Below the pieces are notes generated by a model. The model searched no databases and had not been told where the DNA came from. It was given only the letters and a program-made list of their open reading frames with translations. DNA of 64,000 nt, from the NCBI GenBank assembly GCA_038521625.1, contig JBCBKP010000008.1, positions 1 through 64,000 on the forward strand, read 5' to 3'. Both the position numbers and the translations under genes were made by a program. Source of the DNA: JBCBKP01 sp038521625. GTDB taxonomy: Bacteria; Planctomycetota; Phycisphaerae; Phycisphaerales; UBA1924. This document shows, in pieces, positions 1-11,242 of the stretch. Numbering within the stretch: the first letter of the stretch is position 1; the number at the start of each line of letters is the position of its first letter.

Positions 1-218
1 CGACGGGGAACACGCCGGAGATCAGCGCGAACATCTTCGGCGGGTTCCGGACGCTCGCCGCGAACATCGCCGTCGAACTGCCCGAGGCGCCGCGGGGCGA
101 GACGCACTACCGCGTCCTAGTCCTGTGCGGGCTGGTCCTCTTCGCCATGACCCTGGTCGTGAACACCACCGCGGAGGTCGTCCGCCAGCGGTTCCGCAAG
201 AGGAGCGCGTCCCTATGA
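1..218 (+). CDS. pstC: Phosphate ABC transporter permease PstC, C-terminal fragment
   Basis: Partial gene; the 5' part lies outside the window. In the frame beginning at base 3 it encodes the last 71 residues before a TGA at 216-218. The visible part matches the end of a PstC permease: a TGNTPEISANIFGGFRTLA stretch, a hydrophobic helix around VLVLCGLVLFAMTLVVN, and a basic cytoplasmic tail (RQRFRKRSASL). PstC and PstA form the inner-membrane channel of the high-affinity phosphate importer. The stop overlaps the pstA start as ATGA, so the two are translationally coupled. Identity rests on this tail plus the pstA-pstB context, which is the canonical order. Confidence 0.85.
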   Translation, partial: TGNTPEISANIFGGFRTLAANIAVELPEAPRGETHYRVLVLCGLVLFAMTLVVNTTAEVVRQRFRKRSASL

Positions 219-2326
219 CCTCGGCGCGCGGGAGCCAGAGCGATCGGCCCGCCGGGCGTACGAAGCGGACGACGCCGATCGGCGCCGGCGGCGAGCCGTC
301 GGTCTGGCTGATGGGCGCGAGCCTGATCGTCTGCGTCGGGCTGATCGTCGCGGTGTCCGTCCTGATCGTCCGTCGTGGGGCGGCGACGTTCTGGCCGCGG
401 CCGATCGAGCGGATCACGTTGGAGTCGGGCGAGGCATTCTTCGGGCAGTCGGTCGAGAGGCGCGAGAACACAAAGACCGGCGCGTCCGAGGAACGATTCC
501 GCGTCGGCAATCGCGACCTCGGGCAGGACTCGGCGCGCTGGGTGGACACCGAAACGATCACGGAGCGGAGCGCGCCCGAGGGAGCTCGCCTCGTCGAGCG
601 CGACACGTGGGGGCTCTTCTTCGGGACGGTCGAGCGCGTCGAGCGCCTGGCACCGCCGGCGGGGGGCGGGGCGGGCGAGAGGAGCGTGACGGTGCTCGCC
701 GAGGGCGCCGAGGCAGGGGCTGTCCTCGACGAGCTCCTTCCCCGGGCCGCCGAGCGCAGACGCGAGATTCGTGCGATCGCCGCGTCTCGGATCCCCGCCG
801 TCGAGTCGCGGATCGAGTCGGCCCGTCTCGATCGTCGTGCGCTGCTCCGTGCGGACGGCGACGACGCCCGTGGTCTCGGATGGGGCGCGTTCGCGGGTCT
901 GGTCGTCGTGGGCGGGCTCGCCGGCGCTGTGCTCGGAGCGGCGCGGCTCCGCCGGGTGCTCCCGAGCGCGGCCCGTCCGCTCGTGTGGTCTGTTCTTCTG
1001 GCGATCTTGCTCGCCGGCTGGCTCGAGCGGCCGTGGCAGAGCGGCCCGCCGACGGGTCCGGCCCTCGAGCGGCGGCTCGTCGAGATCGATGAGCGTGTGA
1101 CGCGCCTCGAGGCCAGGCGTACCGAGCTGACCGATCGGCTCGGGGCGCTGCGCGAGGAGGACGCACGCGAGCGCGTGGTGATCGTCGATCCCAGGACAGG
1201 GCGCTTCGCGCCGGCTTCGCAGTCGAGCCCGGAAGACCCGATGCTGATCTCACAGGTCATCCGGGCGGCCGAGATCAACGCGATGGGGTTCGGCGATCGC
1301 CTCGGCCTCTACGGGGCGCGCTGGGGCGACTTCCTGAGCCGCGCGCCCGGCGAGGCGCCGGGCACGGGCGGCGTCTTCCCGGTGATCCTCGGGACCGTCG
1401 TGCTCACGCTGCTGCTGACGGTCAGCGTCGTGCCGCTCGGGGTCGTGGCGGCGCTCTACATGCGCGAGTACGCGAAGCAGGGTCTGCTCACGAGCATCGT
1501 CCGGATCGCGATCAACAACCTCGCCGGCGTGCCGAGCATCGTCTACGGCATGTTCGGTCTTGGGTTCTTCTGCTACTTCCTCGGCGGCTGGATCGACGGC
1601 GGCCCCGGGACCGCGGCGGTCTCCCGGGCCTCGTGGTGGTGGATCGTCGCGGGCGTTGCGCTCTGCGTCGGCGTCGCCGGCGCCATCGCGGCCCTCGGCG
1701 GCAAGAAGCGGGCGACGGTCGTGGGGCTCCTATGGGCCGGGGCGGCGGGCCTCGCGGCCTGGGCCGTCTTCGCGACGCCCTACTTCGGCGGGTTCTTCCC
1801 GGAGAAGCTGCCCGAGCAGCCGACGTTCGGCGGGCGCGGCATCCTCTGGGCGGCCCTCACGCTCGCGCTGCTCACGCTCCCGGTCGTGATCGTCGCGACG
1901 GAGGAGGCGGTCGCGGCGGTGCCCGGCTCGATGCGCGAGGGCAGCCTGGGCTGCGGTGCGACCAAGTGGCAGACGATCCGACGGGTCGTGCTCCCTTCGG
2001 CTCTCCCGGGCGTGATGACCGGCGCCATCCTGGCGATGGCCCGCGGGGCGGGCGAGGTGGCGCCGCTGATGCTGGTCGGCGCGGTCAACCTCGCCCCCGC
2101 GCCCCCGATCAGCTTCGAGCCGCCGTTCCTGCACGGCGACCGCACCTTCATGCACCTCGGGTTCCACATTTACAGCGTGGGGTTCCAGAGCCCGGATGTC
2201 GAGGCGACCGAGCCGCTCGTGTGGACGATCACGCTGCTGCTGGTGCTTGTGGTGGTGCTCCTGAACATCGGGGCGGTCTATATCCGGGCCCGGCTTCGCT
2301 CGAAGTTCGGCGGATCGGCGGTGTAG
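215..2326 (+). CDS. pstA: Phosphate ABC transporter permease PstA, enlarged form
   Basis: Inner-membrane permease of the phosphate importer, about 703 residues; short PstA proteins have roughly 280-300. The ATG at 215 overlaps the pstC stop (ATGA). Order: one N-terminal helix (about 28-52), a large polar region to about 225, two hydrophobic segments, a predicted coiled coil rich in E/R heptads (about 292-330), then the permease core from about 390. The core carries the EAA-loop region (EEAVAAVPGSMREGSLGCGA...LPSALPGVMTGAILAMARGAGEVAPL) that contacts PstB. Between core helices there is an insertion with two further hydrophobic stretches (around GIAALGGKKRATVVGLLWAGAAG). Some bacterial PstA proteins have N-terminal extensions, so the layout is not unique, but the coiled coil and internal insertion make this one long. 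pstB follows after 43 nt. Confidence 0.93.
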   Translation: MTSARGSQSDRPAGRTKRTTPIGAGGEPSVWLMGASLIVCVGLIVAVSVLIVRRGAATFWPRPIERITLESGEAFFGQSVERRENTKTGASEERFRVGNRDLGQDSARWVDTETITERSAPEGARLVERDTWGLFFGTVERVERLAPPAGGGAGERSVTVLAEGAEAGAVLDELLPRAAERRREIRAIAASRIPAVESRIESARLDRRALLRADGDDARGLGWGAFAGLVVVGGLAGAVLGAARLRRVLPSAARPLVWSVLLAILLAGWLERPWQSGPPTGPALERRLVEIDERVTRLEARRTELTDRLGALREEDARERVVIVDPRTGRFAPASQSSPEDPMLISQVIRAAEINAMGFGDRLGLYGARWGDFLSRAPGEAPGTGGVFPVILGTVVLTLLLTVSVVPLGVVAALYMREYAKQGLLTSIVRIAINNLAGVPSIVYGMFGLGFFCYFLGGWIDGGPGTAAVSRASWWWIVAGVALCVGVAGAIAALGGKKRATVVGLLWAGAAGLAAWAVFATPYFGGFFPEKLPEQPTFGGRGILWAALTLALLTLPVVIVATEEAVAAVPGSMREGSLGCGATKWQTIRRVVLPSALPGVMTGAILAMARGAGEVAPLMLVGAVNLAPAPPISFEPPFLHGDRTFMHLGFHIYSVGFQSPDVEATEPLVWTITLLLVLVVVLLNIGAVYIRARLRSKFGGSAV

Positions 2327-2369
2327 GCCCGGCGGCATAAGCTTGCCGATTGAGCGGACGGAGGCGGAG

Positions 2370-3242
2370 ATGACGGCTGGCGGTGCGATGGCCAAGATCG
2401 AGGACGTTCCCGAGCGGGGCTCGGCGCTGGACGACATCCGCGAGGGCCGTCCGTTCCAGTCGGCGATCCATGCGGAGACGCTCTCCGGAGACCCGGTGCT
2501 CAAGGCGGAGGAGTTCAGCCTTTGGTACGGGGCCTCCCGGGCGCTCTGGGACGTCACGATGCAGATCCCGCGCGGCAAGGTCACGGCGCTCATCGGGCCG
2601 TCGGGCTGCGGCAAGAGCACGCTGCTCCGCTCGGTGAACCGGCTGAACGATCTCGTGGAGGGCGTCCGCACAGAGGGGGCGATCAATCTCGCGGGCGAGA
2701 ACATCTACGGTCCCGGCGTGGACGTGATCGAGCTCCGCAAGCGGCTGGGCATGGTGTTCCAGAAGCCCAACCCGTTCCCGATGTCGATCTTCGAGAACGT
2801 CGTGTACCCGCTCCGCATCGACGGCGAGCGGCGGCGGAGCGTGCTGCGAGAGGCGTGCGAGGAGGCCCTCGAGGGCTCGGCGCTGCTCAAGGAAGTCAAG
2901 GACCGGCTCGACGAATCGGCGATGGGGCTCTCGGGCGGGCAGCAGCAGCGGCTCTGCATCGCCCGGGCGATCGTGGCCGACCCGGAGGTCCTGCTCCTCG
3001 ACGAGCCCTGCTCGGCCCTCGATCCGATCGCCACGGCGCGCATCGAGGAGCTGATCCACGAGATCTCAAGCCGGTACACCGTGCTGATCGTAACGCACAA
3101 CATGCAGCAGGCGGCCCGCGTCAGCGACATGACGGCCTTCATGTACCTCGGGCGGCTGGTCGAGTACGGCCCGACCGATCGGATCTTCCAGAACCCGAGG
3201 CTGACCGAGACCGAGCAGTACGTCACCGGGCGGTTCGGCTGA
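2370..3242 (+). CDS. pstB: Phosphate ABC transporter ATP-binding protein PstB
   Basis: ATPase of the phosphate importer, 290 residues. It has Walker A GPSGCGKST, signature LSGGQQQR, Walker B LLLDEPCSALDP and the switch histidine in LIVTHNMQQA. The ATG at 2370 is chosen because GGAGG (2360-2364) lies 5 nt upstream; an in-frame TTG at 2343 lacks this support. An N-terminal tail of about 45 residues precedes the nucleotide-binding domain, longer than in E. coli PstB. It is the last pst gene seen here: no phoU or phoB follows, and the 250-nt gap to sucA separates it from the next transcription unit. No Pho-box-like repeat was visible upstream, since the start of the operon is outside the window. 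Confidence 0.95.
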   Translation: MTAGGAMAKIEDVPERGSALDDIREGRPFQSAIHAETLSGDPVLKAEEFSLWYGASRALWDVTMQIPRGKVTALIGPSGCGKSTLLRSVNRLNDLVEGVRTEGAINLAGENIYGPGVDVIELRKRLGMVFQKPNPFPMSIFENVVYPLRIDGERRRSVLREACEEALEGSALLKEVKDRLDESAMGLSGGQQQRLCIARAIVADPEVLLLDEPCSALDPIATARIEELIHEISSRYTVLIVTHNMQQAARVSDMTAFMYLGRLVEYGPTDRIFQNPRLTETEQYVTGRFG

Positions 3243-3492
3243 CCGAGCGATCGCGACCCCCGGACCGACCGAATGCCCGGCCCGAAGGGGGGAGGACGGA
3301 TCTGCGCGTCGATCCGGGCACGGATCCGAACACAACGCGGCTGGAACCCGCCGAAACCGCCCCCGAGAAGTGGAGGTCGGGCGCGTTTGGACCGATACGC
3401 GTGGGTAGACTTCCCGGACGCCCGAAGCCGGGCCGAGCGGGCGAGTTCGTGAACCGGTTCGTCCTCACGGGCGCCGTCGAGCGAGGATTGCG

Positions 3493-6561
<3,069 letters not shown>

Positions 6562-6600
6562 GGCGAGCACGATCGGCTCGCTGAGGAGCGAATAGAAGCC

Positions 6601-7926
6601 ATGCCCACGGACATCGTCATCCCGGAGGTCGGCGAATCGGTCACGAGCGGCGTCATCGCCGCCTGGACCAAGGCCGAGGGCGAGTGGGTCGAGCGCGACG
6701 AGACCGTGCTCGAACTCGAGACCGACAAGATCACGATGGAGGTCCCGGCGCCCGCCGCCGGGGTCGTGAAGCACGGCGCGCGCGAGGGCGACGAGGTCGA
6801 CGTCGGCGCGGTCGTCGGATCGATCGACGAGTCCGCCGAGCGATCGGGCGCCGCCGCGCCGGCGAGCGCCGCCGCCAGCGAGGGCGGGGACGCCCCGAAA
6901 CAGCCCGCCGCGGCGACCGCGATCGCCGAGGCGCCGAGCAAGCAGCCGGAGACGCCGGCCCGGGCGAACGGCGCCGCGACGCCCGCGCCCGGGGGCTCCA
7001 ACGGGGCGGCCCCGACGACCGCGGACGACGTGCACGCGACGCCCCTTGCCCGGAAGCTCGCCGCGGAGAACCAGGTCGATCTGAGAACGGTCCACGGGAC
7101 CGGCGCGGGCGGTCGCATCCGAGAGCAGGACGTGCTCGCGGCGGTGCAGTCCGCGGGCTCGACCGGCGCGCCGGCCTCGTCCGCACCGGCGCCGGGGATC
7201 GCCCGCGGCACCAGCCTCGAGAAGATGTCGCCCATGCGGCAGAAGATCGCCAGCCGGCTGGTCGAGGCCCAGCAAACCGCCGCGATGCTCACGACCTTCA
7301 ACGAGGTCGACATGACCTCGGTGATGGCGCTCCGCAAGCAGCACAAGGAGAGCTTCGGCGAGAAGCACGGCGTGAACCTCGGATTCATGAGCTTCTTCGT
7401 CAGGGCCGTGTGCGGAGCGCTCAGGGCCTACCCCGCGATCAACAGCTACATCGTCCGGGGCGAGGGCGGCGCCCCGGCGCTCCAGCACCACGACTACTGC
7501 GACGTGGCGATCGCGGTCAGCAGCCCGAAGGGGCTCGTCGTCCCGGTTCTCCGCAACGCCGAGTCGATGTCGTTCGCCCAGATCGAGGCGACGATCAAGG
7601 ACTTCGCCGTCCGCTCGCAGGACGGCAAGCTCGGCCTCGAGGAGATGCAGGGCGGCACATTCACGATCACCAACGGCGGTGTGTTCGGCAGCCTGATGTC
7701 CACCCCGATCCTGAACCCGCCGCAGTCGGCGATCCTCGGCATGCACGCGATCAAGAAGCGAGCGGTCGAGCACCCGGAGAAGCCCGGCGAGGTCGCGCTG
7801 CGCCCCATGATGTACCTCGCGCTCAGCTACGACCACCGGGTCGTCGACGGCGCCGGTGCGGTGCGGTTCCTGGTCCACATCAAGGAAGCGCTCGAGAGCC
7901 CGGCCCGGATGCTCCTCGAGCTATGA
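6601..7926 (+). CDS. sucB: Dihydrolipoyllysine succinyltransferase (E2 of the 2-oxoglutarate dehydrogenase complex)
   Basis: Core acyltransferase, 441 residues. It has a single N-terminal lipoyl domain with the ETDKITMEV motif (lipoylated Lys43), an Ala/Pro-rich flexible linker (about 80-140), a peripheral-subunit-binding domain (ATPLARKLAAENQVDLRTV...GRIREQDVLAAV) and the catalytic domain from about 205. The active-site motif SYDHRVVDGAGA places His412 and Asp416. Succinyltransferase rather than acetyl- or branched-chain type is inferred from the neighbouring sucA and the GGVFGSLMSTPILNPPQSAILGMH block. It is presumably co-transcribed with sucA; the tautomerase gene begins 14 nt after its stop. 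Confidence 0.95.
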   Translation: MPTDIVIPEVGESVTSGVIAAWTKAEGEWVERDETVLELETDKITMEVPAPAAGVVKHGAREGDEVDVGAVVGSIDESAERSGAAAPASAAASEGGDAPKQPAAATAIAEAPSKQPETPARANGAATPAPGGSNGAAPTTADDVHATPLARKLAAENQVDLRTVHGTGAGGRIREQDVLAAVQSAGSTGAPASSAPAPGIARGTSLEKMSPMRQKIASRLVEAQQTAAMLTTFNEVDMTSVMALRKQHKESFGEKHGVNLGFMSFFVRAVCGALRAYPAINSYIVRGEGGAPALQHHDYCDVAIAVSSPKGLVVPVLRNAESMSFAQIEATIKDFAVRSQDGKLGLEEMQGGTFTITNGGVFGSLMSTPILNPPQSAILGMHAIKKRAVEHPEKPGEVALRPMMYLALSYDHRVVDGAGAVRFLVHIKEALESPARMLLEL

Positions 7927-7940
7927 GACCGGAGCCACGC

Positions 7941-8144
7941 ATGCCCTTCATCAACGTCAAGGTCACGCCCGCGATCACCGACGAGCAGAAGGCGGAGATC
8001 ATCCGCCAGATGACCGAGACCATGGTCAGCGTTCTCGGCAAGGACCCCGCCCACACGCACATCGTGATCGACGAGATCGACGAGGACAACTGGGGCTTCT
8101 CCGGCCAGCAGACCAGCGTCCTGCGGGGCACCAAGAACCGCTGA
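7941..8144 (+). CDS. 4-oxalocrotonate tautomerase family protein
   Basis: Small protein of 67 residues with the tautomerase fold signature: a Pro directly after the initiator Met (MPFINVKVTPAITDEQK), which becomes the catalytic N-terminal proline once Met is removed. The length is typical of 4-OT-like subunits, which assemble as hexamers. ATG at 7941 follows GGAG in ggagccacgc, 14 nt after the sucB stop, so it is probably the third gene of the sucAB unit. The family equilibrates enol and keto 2-oxo acids; a link to 2-oxoglutarate metabolism is suggested only by position. The exact substrate cannot be read from sequence. Confidence 0.85.
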   Translation: MPFINVKVTPAITDEQKAEIIRQMTETMVSVLGKDPAHTHIVIDEIDEDNWGFSGQQTSVLRGTKNR

Positions 8145-8184
8145 TCGCTCGGGCAGCCCCCTCGGTTCCGGCGTTCGGTTCTGG

Positions 8185-8190
8185 TACGCT
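8185..8190 (+). promoter_or_regulatory. Possible -10 element upstream of the VOC gene
   Basis: TACGCT 21 nt before the ATG at 8212, followed by a purine-rich GGGAGGGGG ribosome-binding stretch. It belongs to the TANNNT hexamers seen before many genes of the window. No good -35 is visible. Confidence 0.35.
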
Positions 8191-8211
8191 CGAGCCGGGA
8201 GGGGGCCCTGC

Positions 8212-8580
8212 ATGACCGACCAGAACCAAGGCCGCATCTTGTGGCACGATCTCACGGTGCCGGAGGCGGAGACCGTGCGCGACTTCTACCGCGCCGTTGT
8301 CGGCTGGCGGCCCGACGGCGTCGACATGGGCGGGTACGAGGACTTCAACATGAACACGCCCGACGGCCAGACGCAGGCGGGCGTCTGCCATGCGCGCGGC
8401 GTGAACACCGGGATCCCGCCGGTCTGGATGGTCTACATCAAGGTCGAGAACCTCGACCACGCGCTCGAGCGGTGCGTCGCGCTGAACGGCAGAATTGTCA
8501 ACGGCCCGATCGGCGATGCCGGGTCGCGGATCTGCATCATCGAAGATCCCGCGGGCGCGGTCTGCGCGCTGGCCGAGTGA
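8212..8580 (+). CDS. VOC (glyoxalase/bleomycin-resistance fold) family protein
   Basis: 122 residues with two halves typical of vicinal-oxygen-chelate proteins: an opening RILWHDLTVPEAETVRDFYRAVVGW block and a second DHALERCVALNGRIVNGPIGDAGSRICIIEDPAGAVCALAE block. Such proteins bind a divalent metal and act as lyases, isomerases, dioxygenases or ligand-binding proteins. His12 and Glu122 resemble metal-ligand positions, but the set is incomplete by eye, so the activity is unknown. The stop directly abuts the stop of the convergent phosphatase gene, with no base between them. Confidence 0.8.
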   Translation: MTDQNQGRILWHDLTVPEAETVRDFYRAVVGWRPDGVDMGGYEDFNMNTPDGQTQAGVCHARGVNTGIPPVWMVYIKVENLDHALERCVALNGRIVNGPIGDAGSRICIIEDPAGAVCALAE

Positions 8581-9093
8581 TCAGCTCCGGTCGGCGTCCG
8601 GATCGCTCGGCGGACCTGCGAGCAGGTCATCCAGGAGGCCCTCGCACGCACGGCGCAGCATCTCGAATACCTCGTCGAACCCCTCGGGGCCGCCGAAGTA
8701 CGGGTCCGGCACGTCGAGCGCACAGCTCGGGTTCGTCGCGCCCGAGGCGTCGAAGCTCCGCATCATCCGAACCTTCCCTTCGGTCGCGCCCATCGCGATG
8801 ACGTTCTGGTGATTCGAGCTGTCCATCACGACGAACAGATCGAACCGCTCGTCGTCGCCCCGGGCGAACTGGCGGCCGCGCGAGGGCAGCCGCACGCCGT
8901 TCTTCTCGGCGACCGCGAGGGCGCGGGGGTCGGGCCGCTCACCGATGTGCCAGCTCCCGGTGCCGCAGGAGTCGACCTCGAAGAGATCGTGCAGCCCGCG
9001 ACGCTCGAGCAGATCGAGGAAGATGCCCTCGGCCAGCGGCGACCGGCAGATGTTGCCCAGGCACACGAAGCAGACTCGACCTTGCTCGACCAT
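8581..9093 (-). CDS. Low-molecular-weight protein tyrosine phosphatase family protein
   Basis: 170 residues. The N-terminal P-loop CX5RS is intact (Cys11-LGNIC-Arg17-Ser18), and the general-acid loop is present as DVPDPYFGG (Asp130). Length and motif order match cytosolic LMW-PTPs, which dephosphorylate phosphotyrosine proteins or, in relatives, phosphoarginine or arsenate. A short acidic C-terminal tail (PPSDPDADRS) is extra. The ATG at 9093 has no Shine-Dalgarno but sits exactly 6 nt after TAGCCT (9100-9105), which overlaps the stop of the next gene upstream. This suggests a leaderless message. Confidence 0.92.
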   Translation of the reverse strand: MVEQGRVCFVCLGNICRSPLAEGIFLDLLERRGLHDLFEVDSCGTGSWHIGERPDPRALAVAEKNGVRLPSRGRQFARGDDERFDLFVVMDSSNHQNVIAMGATEGKVRMMRSFDASGATNPSCALDVPDPYFGGPEGFDEVFEMLRRACEGLLDDLLAGPPSDPDADRS

Positions 9094-9099
9094 CGCCCG

Positions 9100-9105
9100 A
9101 GGCTA
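9100..9105 (-). promoter_or_regulatory. Putative -10 for a leaderless phosphatase transcript
   Basis: On the minus strand TAGCCT is followed by 6 nt (CGGGCG) and then the ATG at 9093. This spacing would place the transcription start on or next to the A of the ATG. Confidence 0.45.
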
Positions 9106-9843
9106 TCGCGCCGACAGCGCGGCGTGCGCCTCCCCGACCGCGGCCCGCAGGTCCAGCGGGGGCGGGGTGAGACCGTCGAGCGAAACGGGCCGCCTCGCGG
9201 CGACGATGCGGAGGCCGAGCCGCTCGGCGAGTCGTCTCAGCGGCCCGTCGACGCGCGGGCGCAGCGTCTCACGTGCGGCGAAGTCTTCCAGGAGCAGGTC
9301 GAGGCCCGACATGACCGCCGACAGCGGGAGGGCGTGGCCGACGATCCGCATGCGGAGCCCGACCTCGCGGGCGAGGCGAGCCGCGCTCCCGCCGTGGAGC
9401 GAGTCCGCGGGGACAACCGCGGCGAGCCGGTGCCCGGCGAGCTCGAGCGCACCGAGGAGAAACACGATCATGGAGGCGTCGACGGTCCCGGGGCGGGCGC
9501 TGAAGGCCGCGATCGCGATCTCATCCGGCGCGAGCGCGAGCATCGACCGGGCGTGGTCCCGGGGCGTGGGTGTCGCCCCCGCCTCGGCGGGAATGGACTC
9601 TCCGAGGTCCCACCGAACGGCACGCACGCATCGGGCGGCCAGGCGTGAGGCGGCGAGCGAGCCCGTGGTGGAGTGCGTCACCCGCAGCCGGCAGGCGGAG
9701 GCGAACCCGACCGCCCGGTCTCCGCCGATCACGCAGACCGCATCATCCGCACAAGCGGCCGCCGCGCAGCCGAGGAGGGTCTCTTCATCCGCGACGCGCG
9801 ACGATCGTCCGACCGGCGGCCGGACGACATGCAGCACGCTCAA
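9103..9843 (-). CDS. Conserved-looking protein of unknown function
   Basis: 246 residues, not recognised. It begins with an apparent TTG that overlaps the stop of the upstream lipoprotein gene (TTGA); a GTG at 9837 is an alternative. The sequence is Ala/Leu/Arg rich with alternating hydrophobic strands, suggesting a Rossmann-like or glycosyltransferase-like layout (VCVIGGDRAVGFASACRLRV; ALELAGHRLAAVVPADSLHGG). No diagnostic motif, signal peptide or membrane span is visible. Being translationally coupled to two lipoproteins suggests a role in the same process. The reading frame has no stops and GC-rich third positions, so it is probably a real gene. Confidence 0.6.
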   Translation of the reverse strand: MSVLHVVRPPVGRSSRVADEETLLGCAAAACADDAVCVIGGDRAVGFASACRLRVTHSTTGSLAASRLAARCVRAVRWDLGESIPAEAGATPTPRDHARSMLALAPDEIAIAAFSARPGTVDASMIVFLLGALELAGHRLAAVVPADSLHGGSAARLAREVGLRMRIVGHALPLSAVMSGLDLLLEDFAARETLRPRVDGPLRRLAERLGLRIVAARRPVSLDGLTPPPLDLRAAVGEAHAALSAR

Positions 9844-10556
9844 CGGCGCGAACTCAGTGGAATCTCGACGTTATAGAACAGCTCGGCGATGGCGGTGCCC
9901 GTCTTCTGGGCGAGCTCCATCTCGATCCGACGCGACTCCTCGCGGCCCAGCCCGATGGCGACGGTCCCGCGGAGCGGCAGCGACACCGACATCGACTCGC
10001 CGCGCCGGGCGCTCACACCGCTGGTCATCTCTTCCGGCCACAGCAGATCGCCGGTCGTGACGTCGATGATCATGATCTGAAGCGTCGACGTCGCACGCCC
10101 GGTGTCGGTCCGGCCCGCCTGCACCTCGAAGGCGGTGACGGCGGCGTACACGACGACCTCGGCGCCGACCGCATCGCCGAGCTCGGTGATGCTCATCGGC
10201 TGTTCGGCACTCTCCCGGAGCGCGAGCGCGGTCGCGGTTCCCGAGTCGACCAGGGCGTCCTCATCGAGCTTGTTCTTCTCGATCAGGATCTCACCGGCGA
10301 GCCGCATGATCTCCGCGCGGGCTCGGCGGGTCGGCACGAGGGACGCCGGGTCGTCGAGGAAGAGCAGTGTCGGCCGGCTGCGGTCGAGCGTGTACACCGC
10401 CTCGACATCTCCCGGGCCTGCGGCGAGATAGTACATGGGCCCAACGATGTTGCACCCCGCGAGGACCACCAGCGAGGCAACCGCCGCCAGAAGCAATCGT
10501 GATCGCCGCGGTCCGGAGGGTTCAGTACGTGATCGCATTGGGTTCATCGTGCTCAT
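9840..10556 (-). CDS. Putative lipoprotein
   Basis: 238 residues with a lipoprotein signal: basic start, hydrophobic stretch LLLAAVASLVVLAGC and a lipobox cysteine followed by Asn. The mature part has mixed alpha/beta character with blocks VEAVYTLDRSRPTLLFLDDPASLVP, AEVVVYAAVTAFEVQ and STLQIMIIDVTTGDLLWP. The last resembles a CsgG/GNA1162-type beta strand pattern for outer-membrane-associated proteins that report on 'model' substrates. ATGs at 10556, 10547 and 10538 are all possible; each overlaps the 3' end of the upstream lipoprotein gene, so the pair is coupled. The function is unknown; an envelope role is inferred from the signal only. Confidence 0.75.
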   Translation of the reverse strand: MSTMNPMRSRTEPSGPRRSRLLLAAVASLVVLAGCNIVGPMYYLAAGPGDVEAVYTLDRSRPTLLFLDDPASLVPTRRARAEIMRLAGEILIEKNKLDEDALVDSGTATALALRESAEQPMSITELGDAVGAEVVVYAAVTAFEVQAGRTDTGRATSTLQIMIIDVTTGDLLWPEEMTSGVSARRGESMSVSLPLRGTVAIGLGREESRRIEMELAQKTGTAIAELFYNVEIPLSSRR

Positions 10557-11181
10557 AGAAGAGCCAGGCCGATCTGTTGCTGAGCCGGTTCGCCAGCTCG
10601 GTCATCACGAGCTCCTCGGGCATCCGCTCTTTGAGCATCGCGTCGCCGTCGGGGAATGTCACGCGGAAGGTCGCCTCGAGGACGGGCTCGCTCGGCGCGG
10701 CCGAGTCGCTCTCGTAGACCCGGAGTGTCCCCTCCGCGGCGCCGTTCCAGAGGTAGGGGTTCCCGGACTCGATCGTCCGGAACTCCGCGAGATCGAGGAC
10801 AACGAGCCGCTCGACGCCCAAGTCCTGCGCCAACTCATCGCGCGGGATCGCGTTCCACGACGGCCGGTCGTAGAGGTATCCCAGGAGCCGATCGGTGGGG
10901 ATCCAGTAGCTCGGCTCGGCGTTCTCGTAGAGGAGCCGGTTCAGGCGTCCGGTCAGGTACCCGACCACGCCCGGGTGCTCCGCCTCGATCACCCGGTCGG
11001 TCGAGACGATCACGGCGTACGTCCTGCCGCGAAGCCCCTCATACTCGGCCGGGAAGGTCGTGCTCCCGGTCAGCTGATACGACTCGTACATCGCGCCGGC
11101 GAAGCCCACGATCGCGCACGCCGGCACGACGAACAGGCAGGCGATCGACAGAACCACAGCGGGAACGCGTCGGTGAGGCAT
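10522..11181 (-). CDS. Putative lipoprotein, first gene of the lipoprotein pair
   Basis: 219 residues. The N-terminus VPAVVLSIACLFVVPAC is a lipoprotein signal with the cysteine at residue 22. The mature region includes a nucleotide-like strand-helix pattern (GRTYAVIVSTDRVIEAEHPGVVGYLTGRL; LGVERLVVLDLAEFRTIES), similar in style to its downstream partner, so both may share a fold and act together at the envelope. The ATG at 11181 has no Shine-Dalgarno but lies 6 nt after TAGACT. Its 3' end overlaps the next gene by up to 35 nt. I cannot assign a biochemical role. Confidence 0.75.
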   Translation of the reverse strand: MPHRRVPAVVLSIACLFVVPACAIVGFAGAMYESYQLTGSTTFPAEYEGLRGRTYAVIVSTDRVIEAEHPGVVGYLTGRLNRLLYENAEPSYWIPTDRLLGYLYDRPSWNAIPRDELAQDLGVERLVVLDLAEFRTIESGNPYLWNGAAEGTLRVYESDSAAPSEPVLEATFRVTFPDGDAMLKERMPEELVMTELANRLSNRSAWLFYEHDEPNAITY

Positions 11182-11187
11182 CGTGAC

Positions 11188-11193
11188 AGTCTA
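11188..11193 (-). promoter_or_regulatory. Putative -10 for a leaderless lipoprotein operon
   Basis: Minus-strand TAGACT, six bases (GTCACG), then ATG at 11181. A TATA stretch overlaps it on the upstream side. It would drive the two lipoprotein genes and the coupled unknown gene. Confidence 0.5.
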
Positions 11194-11242
11194 TATCGCC
11201 CGCGACCCCCGGGCGGTTCCCCTTGCCCCGCCGGTTCGGCCC

